Shown: positions 18,237-26,014 of the stretch, one piece after another | Position numbering within the stretch: the first letter of the stretch is position 1 | Layout: each line of letters opens with the position of its first letter | Source of the DNA: Streptomyces sp. ACA25 | Lineage (GTDB): Bacteria; Actinomycetota; Actinomycetes; Streptomycetales; Streptomycetaceae | Reading direction: 5' to 3' | Assembly (NCBI RefSeq): GCF_028200735.1 | Contig: NZ_JAQKPV010000014.1 | Location: forward strand, 89,251 to 153,250 | DNA length: 64,000 nucleotides | The notes under the pieces: model-generated | Database searches by the model: none | What the model was told of the DNA's origin: nothing | What the model saw: the letters and a program-made list of their open reading frames with translations, nothing else | Position numbers and translations under genes: made by a program

Positions 18237-18579
18237 TCACGCAGTGGCGGCCTGCTCGTCGTGTTCGCGGAGCATCCGCATGACGGTGGCTGGTGTGGGG
18301 TGCCGGGCCCTCGTCGCGCCGGTGGTGACGACGAGCTTCCCGGCGATGTCGCGCAGGCTCATCTCCCGGTCGCGCAGGTGAAGGACACGGACAGCGTGGA
18401 GTCGTCGGTGACCCCCGCACCACCGATGGTCTTGCCGCGTTTTCGGGCGGCTCGTGGCCTTCGAGGGTGCGGTCACGGATGTACTCGCGCTCCGTGCCGG
18501 ACCCCCGGCACGAGGAGCCCGCGGGTGCCGCGCAGGTGGGCATCGGACAGTCGCGCGATTCCACCCAGTCGTTGCTCAC
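18237..18579 (-). pseudogene. Serine recombinase remnant, catalytic domain deleted and frameshifted
   Basis: Fragments of a Streptomyces-type serine recombinase are spread over different minus-strand frames. From the GTG at 18579 one frame reads DWVESRDCPMPTCAAPAG, the zinc-finger N-terminus seen in this group, then jumps directly to TEREYIRDRTLEG, which normally follows the catalytic domain. A second frame continues with a GKTIGGAGVTD-like linker, and a third with LRDREMSLRDIAGKLVVTTG and HPTPATVMRMLREHDEQ, the C-terminal helix-turn-helix. The catalytic resolvase domain (about 150 aa) is missing and at least two frameshifts follow, so no working enzyme can be made. It is likely a scar of a past mobile element. 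Assignment is from remembered family sequence. Confidence 0.65.
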
Positions 18580-18761
18580 GGCCCGGCGCGCTTCATGAGG
18601 GTGTTTCACACGTCCGGCCGGTTGCGACAACTCATGAGACATGATCGCCGTAAGTGGGCCGCCAGGCGTCCGGCTGTTTGGTGAGCGACCACCCATGAGA
18701 CGCCAGTGCCTTCACCCGCCCGTTCGGCCCGGCACCGTCCGAGGCCGGGCAACGGGCGTGC

Positions 18762-18767
18762 TAGCGT
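18762..18767 (+). promoter_or_regulatory. Probable -10 box for the leader-rsgA transcript
   Basis: TAGCGT in the context GCTAGCGTTGG is a common Streptomyces -10. It lies 49 bases before the leader ORF. No convincing -35 is visible at 17-18 bases upstream. Confidence 0.35.
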
Positions 18768-18815
18768 TGGTGGCGCAGAGACACAACTGCGGGACCAGAA
18801 GGGGGAGGTGAGTTG

Positions 18816-18887
18816 ATGGCTGTCGTAGAGGCCGCTGCCGCGTGCAGTGCCCGCCGGACCATCCTCACGTCCCGGGCCCCGGTCTGA
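18816..18887 (+). CDS. Putative 23-aa leader peptide upstream of rsgA
   Basis: A short ORF encodes MAVVEAAAACSARRTILTSR and ends in APV. It has a very strong ribosome site, GGGGGAGGTG, 5-6 bases before the ATG, much better than that of the downstream gene, whose TTG start lies 87 bases after the leader stop. An upstream ORF with a strong site in front of a gene with a weak start is the arrangement of translation-coupled attenuation, known from ribosome-targeting resistance genes. The downstream gene is a ribosome-assembly GTPase, so a link to ribosome status is attractive. A 6-bp CCGCCC/GGGCGG stem can form between the two ORFs. The small size makes coding status uncertain. Confidence 0.45.
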   Translation: MAVVEAAAACSARRTILTSRAPV

Positions 18888-18974
18888 CCCGACGTTCACC
18901 CCGCCCAAGCCCGACGGTTCAGGGCGGCGCAGCTTCGTGCTCATCGGGGTCCCTCTTCTTCAAGGGTCTTTACG

Positions 18975-20072
18975 TTGTCTCAGCTTCCTTCCTTCCGCAC
19001 CCAGCCCTACTCCCTGGCCGACTACGGCTGGGACGAGGCGTGTGAGCGCACCTTCGCACCCCATCGCGCTGTCGGCCTGATACCGGCTCGCATCGTGCGG
19101 GCCGGACGCGGCCTGTGCGAGGCGGTCACCGACGCCGGAATCGCCCGCGCGGAGATGCCCGGCACCGCCGATCAGAATGATCCCCTGTCGGCGCCCTGCA
19201 CCGGTGACTGGGCCGCCCTGCGTCCCGCCACCACCGGCCAGGGCCCGTTGCTGCACGCGGTCATGGCTCGGCGCACCGTCCTGGTGCGCTCCACAGCTTC
19301 GCGTGCCTCGCACGGCCAGGTCCTGGCCGCCAACGTCGACACGGTCATGCTGACGGTGTCGCTTGCCGCCCCTCTCAGACACGGACGGACCGAACGTATG
19401 CTCGCCCTGGCCTGGGAGAGCGGCGCGCAGCCGGTCGTGGTGCTCACCAAGGCCGACCAGTGCGCCGACGCGCAGTCGGCCGCGGCCGAAGTGGCCGAGG
19501 TGGCACCAGGTACGGATGTGCTGGTCACCAGCGCGGTGACCGGGCAGGGCCTGGATACCCTGACGGCTGTCCTGAACGGCACCATCGTGTTGCTCGGCCC
19601 CTCCGGAGCGGGCAAGTCCACCCTGGGTAACCAGCTGCTGGGCGAGGGCCGGTTGGCTACCGGCGCCGTGCGTGAAGCGGACGGCAAGGGCCGGCACACC
19701 ACCGCTTGGCGGGAACTGCTGCCGCTTCCCGGCGGCGGGGTCCTGCTGGACACCCCTGGTCTACGCGCGATCGGCCTGCACGACGCCCGGGGCGGGCTGG
19801 AGCAGACCTTCGCCGAGATCGAGCGCCTCGCACACGACTGCCGGTTCACCGACTGCGCGCACGGACGCGAGCCGGGCTGCGCGGTCGTGGCCGCGGTGGA
19901 GGCCGGTGAGATTCCCCGGCGCCGTCTGGACAGCTACCAGCGGTTGCTGCGGGAGAACGCCTACGCCGCCTCGCGCACCGACGCGCGGCTGCGGGCCGGA
20001 CGCGAGGCCGCCAAGAAGGAAATCGCGCAGCATCTGCGCGCCACCTACCAGTTCCGGGAGCGCCAGCTGTGA
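18975..20072 (+). CDS. rsgA: Ribosome small-subunit-dependent GTPase A
   Basis: Circularly permuted GTPase (365 aa) that checks late 30S-subunit assembly. The N-terminal OB-like region (to about residue 115) precedes the G domain in permuted order: G4 motif LTKAD, then P-loop GPSGAGKST (208-216), then DTPG. A zinc module with C, C, H and C (DCRFTDCAHGREPGC) follows, and the basic C-terminus is helical. It starts at TTG 18975 with AAGGG 8 bases upstream; no better ATG or GTG is nearby. The stop overlaps the next gene (GTGA). Its place beside a decayed recombinase and its leader ORF suggest an acquired extra copy, but the housekeeping copy is outside the window. Confidence 0.93.
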   Translation: MSQLPSFRTQPYSLADYGWDEACERTFAPHRAVGLIPARIVRAGRGLCEAVTDAGIARAEMPGTADQNDPLSAPCTGDWAALRPATTGQGPLLHAVMARRTVLVRSTASRASHGQVLAANVDTVMLTVSLAAPLRHGRTERMLALAWESGAQPVVVLTKADQCADAQSAAAEVAEVAPGTDVLVTSAVTGQGLDTLTAVLNGTIVLLGPSGAGKSTLGNQLLGEGRLATGAVREADGKGRHTTAWRELLPLPGGGVLLDTPGLRAIGLHDARGGLEQTFAEIERLAHDCRFTDCAHGREPGCAVVAAVEAGEIPRRRLDSYQRLLRENAYAASRTDARLRAGREAAKKEIAQHLRATYQFRERQL

Positions 20073-20884
20073 ACGGCACCGACATGCCCGGCCGCGCTCC
20101 CGGGGCCGACCCGGTGACGGAGGCGTTCTTCGCCCTGCACCACGGCCTGCCCCGGCAGGGCCCCGGCTCGGACGCCACCACACGACGCCTGCTGGCGGCG
20201 GCCGGGCCGCTGCCCGAGCACCCGCGGGTGCTGGACGCCGGCTGCGGACATGGCCGCTCCACCCTGCTGCTGGCCGAAGAAGCCGGCGCGCGCGTGACCG
20301 CGGTCGACCTGCATCAGCCCTTCCTCGACAGTCTCGCCGCCGAGGCGGCCCGCCGGGGCCTGGGCGACCGGGTGACGGTCCTCGGCTGCTCGATGGACCG
20401 GCTGCCCTTCCCCGCTCACAGCTTCGACGTGATCTGGGCCGAGGGCTCGGTCTACACCGTCGGCTTCGATGTCGCCCTGCACGCCTGGCATCGCCTGCTC
20501 GCACCGGGCGGCGTCCTCGTCGTCACCGAAATCGAATGGACCGTGCCCGACCCCGCCGCACCGGTGCGCGCCTACTGGGAAGCGGCATACCCGCTGCGCA
20601 CCCACGCAGGGAACACCGACACCGCGCAAGCCGCCGGCTACCAGGTCCGCGCGCACTGGCCGTTGCCGGAAAGCGACTGGTGGGACGAGTACTACACGCC
20701 GCTCGTCCAGCGGGTCGCCCGGGCGGACCAGCGACAGCCCGGCATGCCGGAGGCACTCGCGGCACTCCGGGCAGAGATCGCCATGCGGCGCGAACACGGC
20801 AGCGACTACAACTACGCCGCCTACCTCCTCCGGCCCCATGACCCCACGCCTCGCACTCCCGGGCACGCCGTGTTCGGCGTCTGA
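20069..20884 (+). CDS. Class I SAM-dependent methyltransferase
   Basis: A 271-aa Rossmann-fold methyltransferase. The SAM-binding motif I is VLDAGCGHGRST (about 52-63); motif II is the acidic VTAVDLHQP; later motifs are SMDRLPFPAHSFDVIWAEGS and LAPGGVLVVTEIEW. Its GTG start overlaps the rsgA stop, so both proteins are made together. The substrate is not evident. Because its partner works on the small ribosomal subunit, an rRNA or ribosomal-protein target is possible, but the sequence looks more like small-molecule methyltransferases of the UbiE type. A strong terminator follows. Confidence 0.85.
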   Translation: MNGTDMPGRAPGADPVTEAFFALHHGLPRQGPGSDATTRRLLAAAGPLPEHPRVLDAGCGHGRSTLLLAEEAGARVTAVDLHQPFLDSLAAEAARRGLGDRVTVLGCSMDRLPFPAHSFDVIWAEGSVYTVGFDVALHAWHRLLAPGGVLVVTEIEWTVPDPAAPVRAYWEAAYPLRTHAGNTDTAQAAGYQVRAHWPLPESDWWDEYYTPLVQRVARADQRQPGMPEALAALRAEIAMRREHGSDYNYAAYLLRPHDPTPRTPGHAVFGV

Positions 20885-20890
20885 CCCCTT

Positions 20891-20929
20891 CTGTGGCGCC
20901 CCGGAGGTATCCGCCCCGGGGCGCCACAG
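20891..20929 (+). terminator. Terminator after the rsgA-methyltransferase operon
   Basis: Perfect 14-base arms (CTGTGGCGCCCCGG and its complement at 20916-20929) around an 11-base loop, starting 6 bases after the stop codon. Confidence 0.8.
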
Positions 20930-21228
20930 CCCTCCCAGCTTCTGGTAGGTCACGCACACGCGGTGCCGCGGCCCCACCGTGCGGTGTCGCGGGCGGCGAA
21001 GGTGGCGTTCACCAGCCCGATGACGGTGGTCTGCCCGCGTCCAGTTCGCCAACAGCTCCTCCGGCGACCCTTCTTGCCGATCGCCCGCCCCGATGGCCTC
21101 GAACAGTCGATCAGAGCGACGACGGCGCCCGGGCAGGGAAACCGGACGCGTGCCGCTGGCCAAGGCCTGCTTTGCGGCTGGGTCTGAGCCGGGACTCCAG
21201 GGCCTCGGCGGAAGGCCCTGCCAAGGGG

Positions 21229-21257
21229 TTGACTTTCTTTCTTTGGCTGCTTAACAA
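21229..21257 (+). promoter_or_regulatory. Promoter and putative operator of the transporter operon
   Basis: TTGACT (21229-21234), a 17-base spacer and TAACAA (21252-21257) form a good vegetative promoter. The spacer is CTTT-rich, unusual in this DNA. The promoter aligns base for base with the one at 33377 in front of the beta-mannosidase. Confidence 0.65.
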
Positions 21258-21292
21258 TCCTGAAACCGGAGAGCCAGGAGAGGACGCGCGAG

Positions 21293-22996
21293 ATGAGACT
21301 GCACGCAAGACGCCGAGGTGCTCACCAGGCCGTGGCCGGGGCGGTGGCCGTCGCCCTGCTGGCGGCCGGCTGCTCCGGAGGGTCCGGCGACGGCGGCGGG
21401 GGCAACGGATCGTCGGCCGCAGCCGACACGCTGGTCGCCTACACCGGCCAGGCCGGCGACTACCAGCACAACTTCAACCCCTACTCGCCCAGCGTCATCG
21501 AGGGCACCGGCTCCATATTCGAGCCGCTCTTCTACTACAACCAGGTCCGCGACCAGGATCCCGTCCCCCGGCTGGGCACCGACTACGCCTGGAACGACGA
21601 GGGCACCGAGCTGACGGTCACGGTGCGCGAGGACGCCCAGTGGACCGACGGCGAGCCGTTCACCGCCCACGACGTGGCGTTCACCCTCGACCTGCTCCTG
21701 GACAACCCCGCTCTGAACTCCACGGGCTACGAGGGCCGGACCGAGGTGCTCGACGACACCCGGCTCGTCGTGCGGTTCGACGAGCCGTCCTTCATGGAAG
21801 GGCCGCAGATCCTCGGCAGAATCTGGATCCTGCCGGAGCACATCTGGAAGGACATCGACGACCCGGCGACCGATGTGGTCGACGAGCCCGTCGGCACCGG
21901 TCCCTACCAGCTGACCGACTTCAAGCCGCAGGCCTTCGTGCTCAGCGCCAACCCCACCTACTGGGACGGCGAGCCCGAGCTGAAGAACATCCGCTACGTC
22001 GCCCTGGCGGGGAACCAGTCCGGCGCGGACGCGCTGGGCGCCGGCACCATCGACTGGCAGACCGGCCCGGTCCCCGACATCCACAACGTGGAGAAGAACT
22101 ACCCCGGGTACCGGGGCATCATCGTTCCGCTGAACCAGATGGCGCTGTTCACCTGCGCCGAGGCGGATCTCGGCTGCGAAGGGCCGCAGACCGACCCCGC
22201 GGTCCGCAAGGCGATCTACTACGCCATGGACCGCACCCAGCTCAACTCCCTCGCCTTTGAGGACACCGCGAGCGAGATCTCCCCCGGCTTCGCCCTGCCC
22301 GAGCGGGACGGGGAGGTCATCTCCTCCCGGCTCGAGGACCGGCTCGCCCCGATGGAGCCGCACCCGGAGCACGCGGCGGAACTGCTGGAGGACGCCGGCT
22401 GGAGCAAGGGCGGTGACGGCATCTACGCCAGGGACGGGGAGCGGCTGGCCCTCACGGTCAAGGTCGTCTCGGGCTGGACCGACTACATCACCGCGGTGAA
22501 CACCATGGGCCAGCAGCTCAAGGGGGCCGGCATCGAGCTGACCGCCCAGCAGGTGTCGTGGAACGAGTGGGCCGATGCCCGCGGCCAGGGCCAGTTCGAG
22601 CTGCTGATCGACGCGCTGCACCAGGGTCCGGCGCCCGACCCGTTCTACCTCTACAGCTACTTCTTCGCCAGTGAGAACACCGCCCCGGTGGGGGAGGCGG
22701 CCAACCCGAACTTCAGCCGCTTCTCCGACGACACCGTCGACGCCGCCCTCCACACGCTCAAGCAGATCAGCCCCGAGGACACCGGGGCCCGGCAGGAGCA
22801 GTACGACATCATCCAGGCCGGGATCGAGGAGGCCATGCCCTACATCCCGATCATGACCGGCGGCACCACCAGCCAGTTCAACGCGGAGAAGTTCACCGGC
22901 TGGCCCACCGAGGACGACCTCTACGCCTTCCCCGCCGTCTGGGGCCGGCCCGACAGCTCACAGATCTTCATGAACCTGAAGCCGGCCGGCGAGTAA
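21293..22996 (+). CDS. ABC importer solute-binding lipoprotein (SBP_bac_5 family)
   Basis: This 567-aa lipoprotein captures substrate outside the membrane for the importer encoded next. The N-terminus has a basic start, a hydrophobic stretch and the lipobox LLAAGC, with Cys the lipidated residue, then a Gly/Ser linker. The rest is the DppA/OppA fold: an N-lobe with FEPLFYYNQV, the VRKAIYYAMDR segment and a long C-lobe. The family includes peptide binders but also binders of cello- and manno-oligosaccharides in thermophiles. Glycosidases as neighbours argue for oligosaccharides. ATG 21293 has AGGAGAGGA upstream. It is first in an operon with the permeases, ATPases and GH36. Confidence 0.9.
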   Translation: MRLHARRRGAHQAVAGAVAVALLAAGCSGGSGDGGGGNGSSAAADTLVAYTGQAGDYQHNFNPYSPSVIEGTGSIFEPLFYYNQVRDQDPVPRLGTDYAWNDEGTELTVTVREDAQWTDGEPFTAHDVAFTLDLLLDNPALNSTGYEGRTEVLDDTRLVVRFDEPSFMEGPQILGRIWILPEHIWKDIDDPATDVVDEPVGTGPYQLTDFKPQAFVLSANPTYWDGEPELKNIRYVALAGNQSGADALGAGTIDWQTGPVPDIHNVEKNYPGYRGIIVPLNQMALFTCAEADLGCEGPQTDPAVRKAIYYAMDRTQLNSLAFEDTASEISPGFALPERDGEVISSRLEDRLAPMEPHPEHAAELLEDAGWSKGGDGIYARDGERLALTVKVVSGWTDYITAVNTMGQQLKGAGIELTAQQVSWNEWADARGQGQFELLIDALHQGPAPDPFYLYSYFFASENTAPVGEAANPNFSRFSDDTVDAALHTLKQISPEDTGARQEQYDIIQAGIEEAMPYIPIMTGGTTSQFNAEKFTGWPTEDDLYAFPAVWGRPDSSQIFMNLKPAGE

Positions 22997-23023
22997 CCAC
23001 AGCCGTCCGGCACCCGGGCCCGA

Positions 23024-23035
23024 GGAGGATCCTCC
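23024..23035 (+). promoter_or_regulatory. Self-complementary ribosome site with 6-codon ORF before the DppB-like permease
   Basis: GGAGGATCCTCC is a perfect palindrome that includes the best ribosome site in the gap. It sits directly before a tiny ORF, GTG at 23037 encoding MIGGDG, whose stop overlaps the permease start (ATGA at 23054). The permease ATG has no site of its own, so it may rely on this coupling. Confidence 0.4.
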
Positions 23036-23053
23036 AGTGATTGGCGGCGACGG

Positions 23054-24043
23054 ATGAGGTACTACGCCCGGAAGTCCGGGTTCTACCTGGTGGCCCTCTG
23101 GGCCGCGCTCACACTGAACTTCTTCATCCCGAGACTGCTGCCGGGCAATCCGGTGGACGTCCTGATGGCGAAGCTCCAGCAGCGCGGCGGCACGGTCGAC
23201 CCGTCGGTACGCCGCTCCTACGAGCTCCTCCTCGGGACCGACACCAGCGAGACGCTGTGGAGCCAGTACTTCTCCTACCTGGGGAACATGCTCCGCGGCG
23301 ACCTGGGGATCTCGGTCAGCGTCTTCCCGGCCGAAGTGTCCGCGGTCATCGGCCAGGCGCTGCCCTGGACGATCGTCCTGGTCGGCATGGCGACGCTGAT
23401 CTCGTTCGTCCTCGGGATCGTCCTGGGCACGGTCGTCGGCTGGAAACGCGGGTCCTGGGCGGACGCGCTGGTACCGGCCACCACCGTGCTGGCAGCGGTG
23501 CCCTACTTCTGGCTGGCGCTGCTCCTGGTCGCGCTGTTCGCCTCCGCCCTCAACTGGTTCCCGCTGCTCGGCGGGTACGACGTGGCCCTGTCCCCCGGCT
23601 GGAACCGGGATTTCCTCTTCTCCGCCGTCCACCACGGCTTCCTGCCCGCGATGACGATCGTGATCTCCTCGGTCGGCGGCTGGCTGCTCGGCATGCGGAA
23701 CATGATGGTGTCCACCATGTCCGAGGACTACCTCCTCACCGCCCGGGCGAAAGGGCTGCGGAACAGCCGGATCATGACCCGTTACGCGGCCCGCAACGCG
23801 GTACTGCCGTCCGTCGCCGGGTTCGCCATCTCCCTGGGGTTCGTCGTCTCCGGATCGATCATCACCGAGCAGGTGTTCTCCTACCCCGGAATCGGCTCCC
23901 GGCTGCTGCAGGCCGTGCAGAACAACGACTACGCGCTGATGCAGGGCATCTTCCTCGTGATCACGGTGACGGTCCTGGCCGCGAATCTCCTCATCGACCT
24001 GCTGTACGGCGCGATCGACCCCCGCACCCGCGTCCAGAACTGA
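23054..24043 (+). CDS. ABC importer permease (DppB-like)
   Basis: Integral membrane subunit (329 aa) of a Dpp/Opp-type importer. It has the family's N-terminal signature (GFYLVALWAALTLNFFIPRL and LPGNP), about six membrane helices, and the EAA loop that contacts the ATPase (DYLLTARAKGLRNSRIM). GIGSRLLQAVQNNDY near the C-terminus is also typical. Start chosen at ATG 23054, which overlaps a 6-codon ORF. It follows the binding protein by 57 bases and precedes the fused permease-ATPase by 18 bases. Confidence 0.93.
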   Translation: MRYYARKSGFYLVALWAALTLNFFIPRLLPGNPVDVLMAKLQQRGGTVDPSVRRSYELLLGTDTSETLWSQYFSYLGNMLRGDLGISVSVFPAEVSAVIGQALPWTIVLVGMATLISFVLGIVLGTVVGWKRGSWADALVPATTVLAAVPYFWLALLLVALFASALNWFPLLGGYDVALSPGWNRDFLFSAVHHGFLPAMTIVISSVGGWLLGMRNMMVSTMSEDYLLTARAKGLRNSRIMTRYAARNAVLPSVAGFAISLGFVVSGSIITEQVFSYPGIGSRLLQAVQNNDYALMQGIFLVITVTVLAANLLIDLLYGAIDPRTRVQN

Positions 24044-24061
24044 CCGAAAGGAGCCGGCACC

Positions 24062-26014
24062 GTGACGAACCCCGTGCCCCTCACCGGAGCCGGTCACGAG
24101 ACCGGGCCGCTGTCCGGGGCCGCGGCCGGTCCCGACGCCGAAGAGCAGCGGCGCGGTCGCTGGCGTGCCCTGCTGCCCAGCTGGTCGCCCAAACTGGCCG
24201 TCGGGCTCGGACTGGTCCTCACCGTCGCCCTGTTCGGGCTGCTCGGCCCGCTGCTGACCGGTGACCCGGACGCCATCGACAGCATGGGCATGACCCCGCC
24301 CAGCGGCGACAACCTGCTGGGCACCACCCAGACCGGTCAGGACATCCTGGCCCAGCTCACCCACGCGACCCGCGGCTCACTGCAGATCGGCCTCCTGGTG
24401 GGCGTGATGGCCACCCTGCTGTCCATGGTCTTCGGCATCATCGGCGGCTACCTCGGCGGCGCGGTCGACGAGAGTTTCTCGCTGTTCTCCAACGTCATGC
24501 TGGTCATCCCCGGCCTGCCACTGGTCATCGTCATCGCCGGCTTCGTGCCCGCCGCACAGCGCGGAGCCTGGACCATCGCCGTGGTCCTGGCGATCACCGG
24601 CTGGGCCGCGTCCGCCCGCGTCCTGCGCGCCCAGACGCTGTCCCTGCGCAACCGGGACTACGTCGCCGCGGCCCGGGTCTCCGGGGAGAAGCGCTGGCGG
24701 ATCGTCACCGTGGAGATTCTGCCCAACCTGCTGCCCCTGCTGGCCTCACAGTTCGTCTTCGCCGTGATTGCCGCCATCCTCGCCGAGGCCGGCCTGTCCT
24801 TCCTCGGCCTCGGCGCCTCCAACGCCTCGACGCTCGGCACCATGCTGTACTTCGCGCAGAACGGGTTCGCCCTGCAGTGGGGAGCCTGGTGGTGGTTCGT
24901 GCCGCCGGGCCTGGTCATCGCGCTGTTCGGCTGCGGCCTGGCGCTCATCAACTTCAGCATCGACGAGATCATCAACCCCAAACTGCGGCAGCAGGGCAGG
25001 CTCCGGCCGGCCGACGACTCCGTTCCGGAGACGGACACCCCGGCCGCGCGGCAGCGGGACACCGCAGCCGGACCTTCCCCCGCGACCTCCCGGGAGGACC
25101 GGGACGTGGTGCTGACCATCGACCGCCTGACCGTCGTCTACCGGACCGACACCCCGGTGCACGCCGTCAAGGAGGTGTCCCTGCGCCTCGGCCGCGGCGA
25201 GATCCTCGGCCTGGCCGGTGAGTCCGGCTGCGGGAAGACCACCCTGGCCTACGCCGTCAACCAGCTGCACCAGCCTCCGGCCGAGGTCACCTCCGGTGCG
25301 GTCACCTTCCACGACCGGGCGGGCCGCGACATCGACCTGCTCGCCCTCAAGGGAGAGGACCTGCGGGTCTTCCGCTGGGCGAAACTGTCGATGGTGTTCC
25401 AGGGCGCGATGAACTCCCTCAATCCGGTCCTGTCCATCCGGGCCCAGCTCGCCGACGTCCTGACCACCCACGAACCCGGCATGACCCGCGCGGAGCGTGA
25501 GGAACGCTGCGTCGAAGTCCTCCGGCTGGTCGGAGTCGACCCGCGGCGGCTGGACTCCTTCCCGCACGAACTGTCCGGGGGAATGCGGCAGCGCGTGATG
25601 ATCGCCATGGCGATGCTGCTCGACCCGCAGGTAATGATCATGGACGAGCCCACCACCGCGCTCGACGTGGTCGTCCAGCGCGGCATCCTCCGCGAGATCC
25701 TGCGGCTGCGTGCGGAGCTCGGGTTCGCCGTCATCTTCATCACCCACGACCTGCCGCTGCTCCTGGAACTGGCCGACCGGATCGCCATCATGCGCGAGGG
25801 CGAGGTCGTCGAGTACGGGCCGGCGGAGCAGATGTACCGGGAACCCCGGCACGCGTACACGCGGCAACTGCTCGACTCCTTCCCGTCCCTGACGGGGAAG
25901 CGCGGGGCGTTCATCCGAACCGGCGACTCCGCAGCCCGGCCGGAGAAGTCAGCGCCGGGGCCGCCCCGGCCGGACACAACAGAACCTGACGAGAAGAAGA
26001 GGGCTTCGCGATGA
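24062..26014 (+). CDS. Fused ABC permease (DppC-like) and ATPase (DppD-like)
   Basis: One 650-aa protein carries what are normally two subunits. Residues about 35-310 form the second permease: membrane helices, the EAA loop (DYVAAARVSGEKRWRIV) and a GLGASNASTLG segment. A hydrophilic linker of about 40 aa follows. Residues about 348-610 form an ABC ATPase with Walker A GESGCGKTT, signature LSGGMRQRV, Walker B VMIMDEPTTALD and the H-loop ITHDL. The frame is continuous across the junction, so this is a real fusion. GTG 24062 has AAAGGAG about 8 bases upstream. Its last codons overlap the start of the second ATPase (ATGA). Fusions of DppC with DppD exist in some bacteria but are uncommon. Confidence 0.93.
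   Translation: MTNPVPLTGAGHETGPLSGAAAGPDAEEQRRGRWRALLPSWSPKLAVGLGLVLTVALFGLLGPLLTGDPDAIDSMGMTPPSGDNLLGTTQTGQDILAQLTHATRGSLQIGLLVGVMATLLSMVFGIIGGYLGGAVDESFSLFSNVMLVIPGLPLVIVIAGFVPAAQRGAWTIAVVLAITGWAASARVLRAQTLSLRNRDYVAAARVSGEKRWRIVTVEILPNLLPLLASQFVFAVIAAILAEAGLSFLGLGASNASTLGTMLYFAQNGFALQWGAWWWFVPPGLVIALFGCGLALINFSIDEIINPKLRQQGRLRPADDSVPETDTPAARQRDTAAGPSPATSREDRDVVLTIDRLTVVYRTDTPVHAVKEVSLRLGRGEILGLAGESGCGKTTLAYAVNQLHQPPAEVTSGAVTFHDRAGRDIDLLALKGEDLRVFRWAKLSMVFQGAMNSLNPVLSIRAQLADVLTTHEPGMTRAEREERCVEVLRLVGVDPRRLDSFPHELSGGMRQRVMIAMAMLLDPQVMIMDEPTTALDVVVQRGILREILRLRAELGFAVIFITHDLPLLLELADRIAIMREGEVVEYGPAEQMYREPRHAYTRQLLDSFPSLTGKRGAFIRTGDSAARPEKSAPGPPRPDTTEPDEKKRASR

Larger units (their letters stand above)
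20885..21292. other. Intergenic region before the sugar transporter operon
   Basis: It holds the terminator at 20891-20929 and the transporter promoter at 21229-21257. From 20930 to 21228 several frames are open on both strands, but I recognise no gene. It could be remnant DNA linked to the recombinase scar. Confidence 0.5.

Noticed and set aside
20930..21228. Possible transposase or other gene fragment on the minus strand
   Set aside because: Short segments look protein-like in different frames (for example TVIGLVNATFAARDT), but I could not match them to any family.
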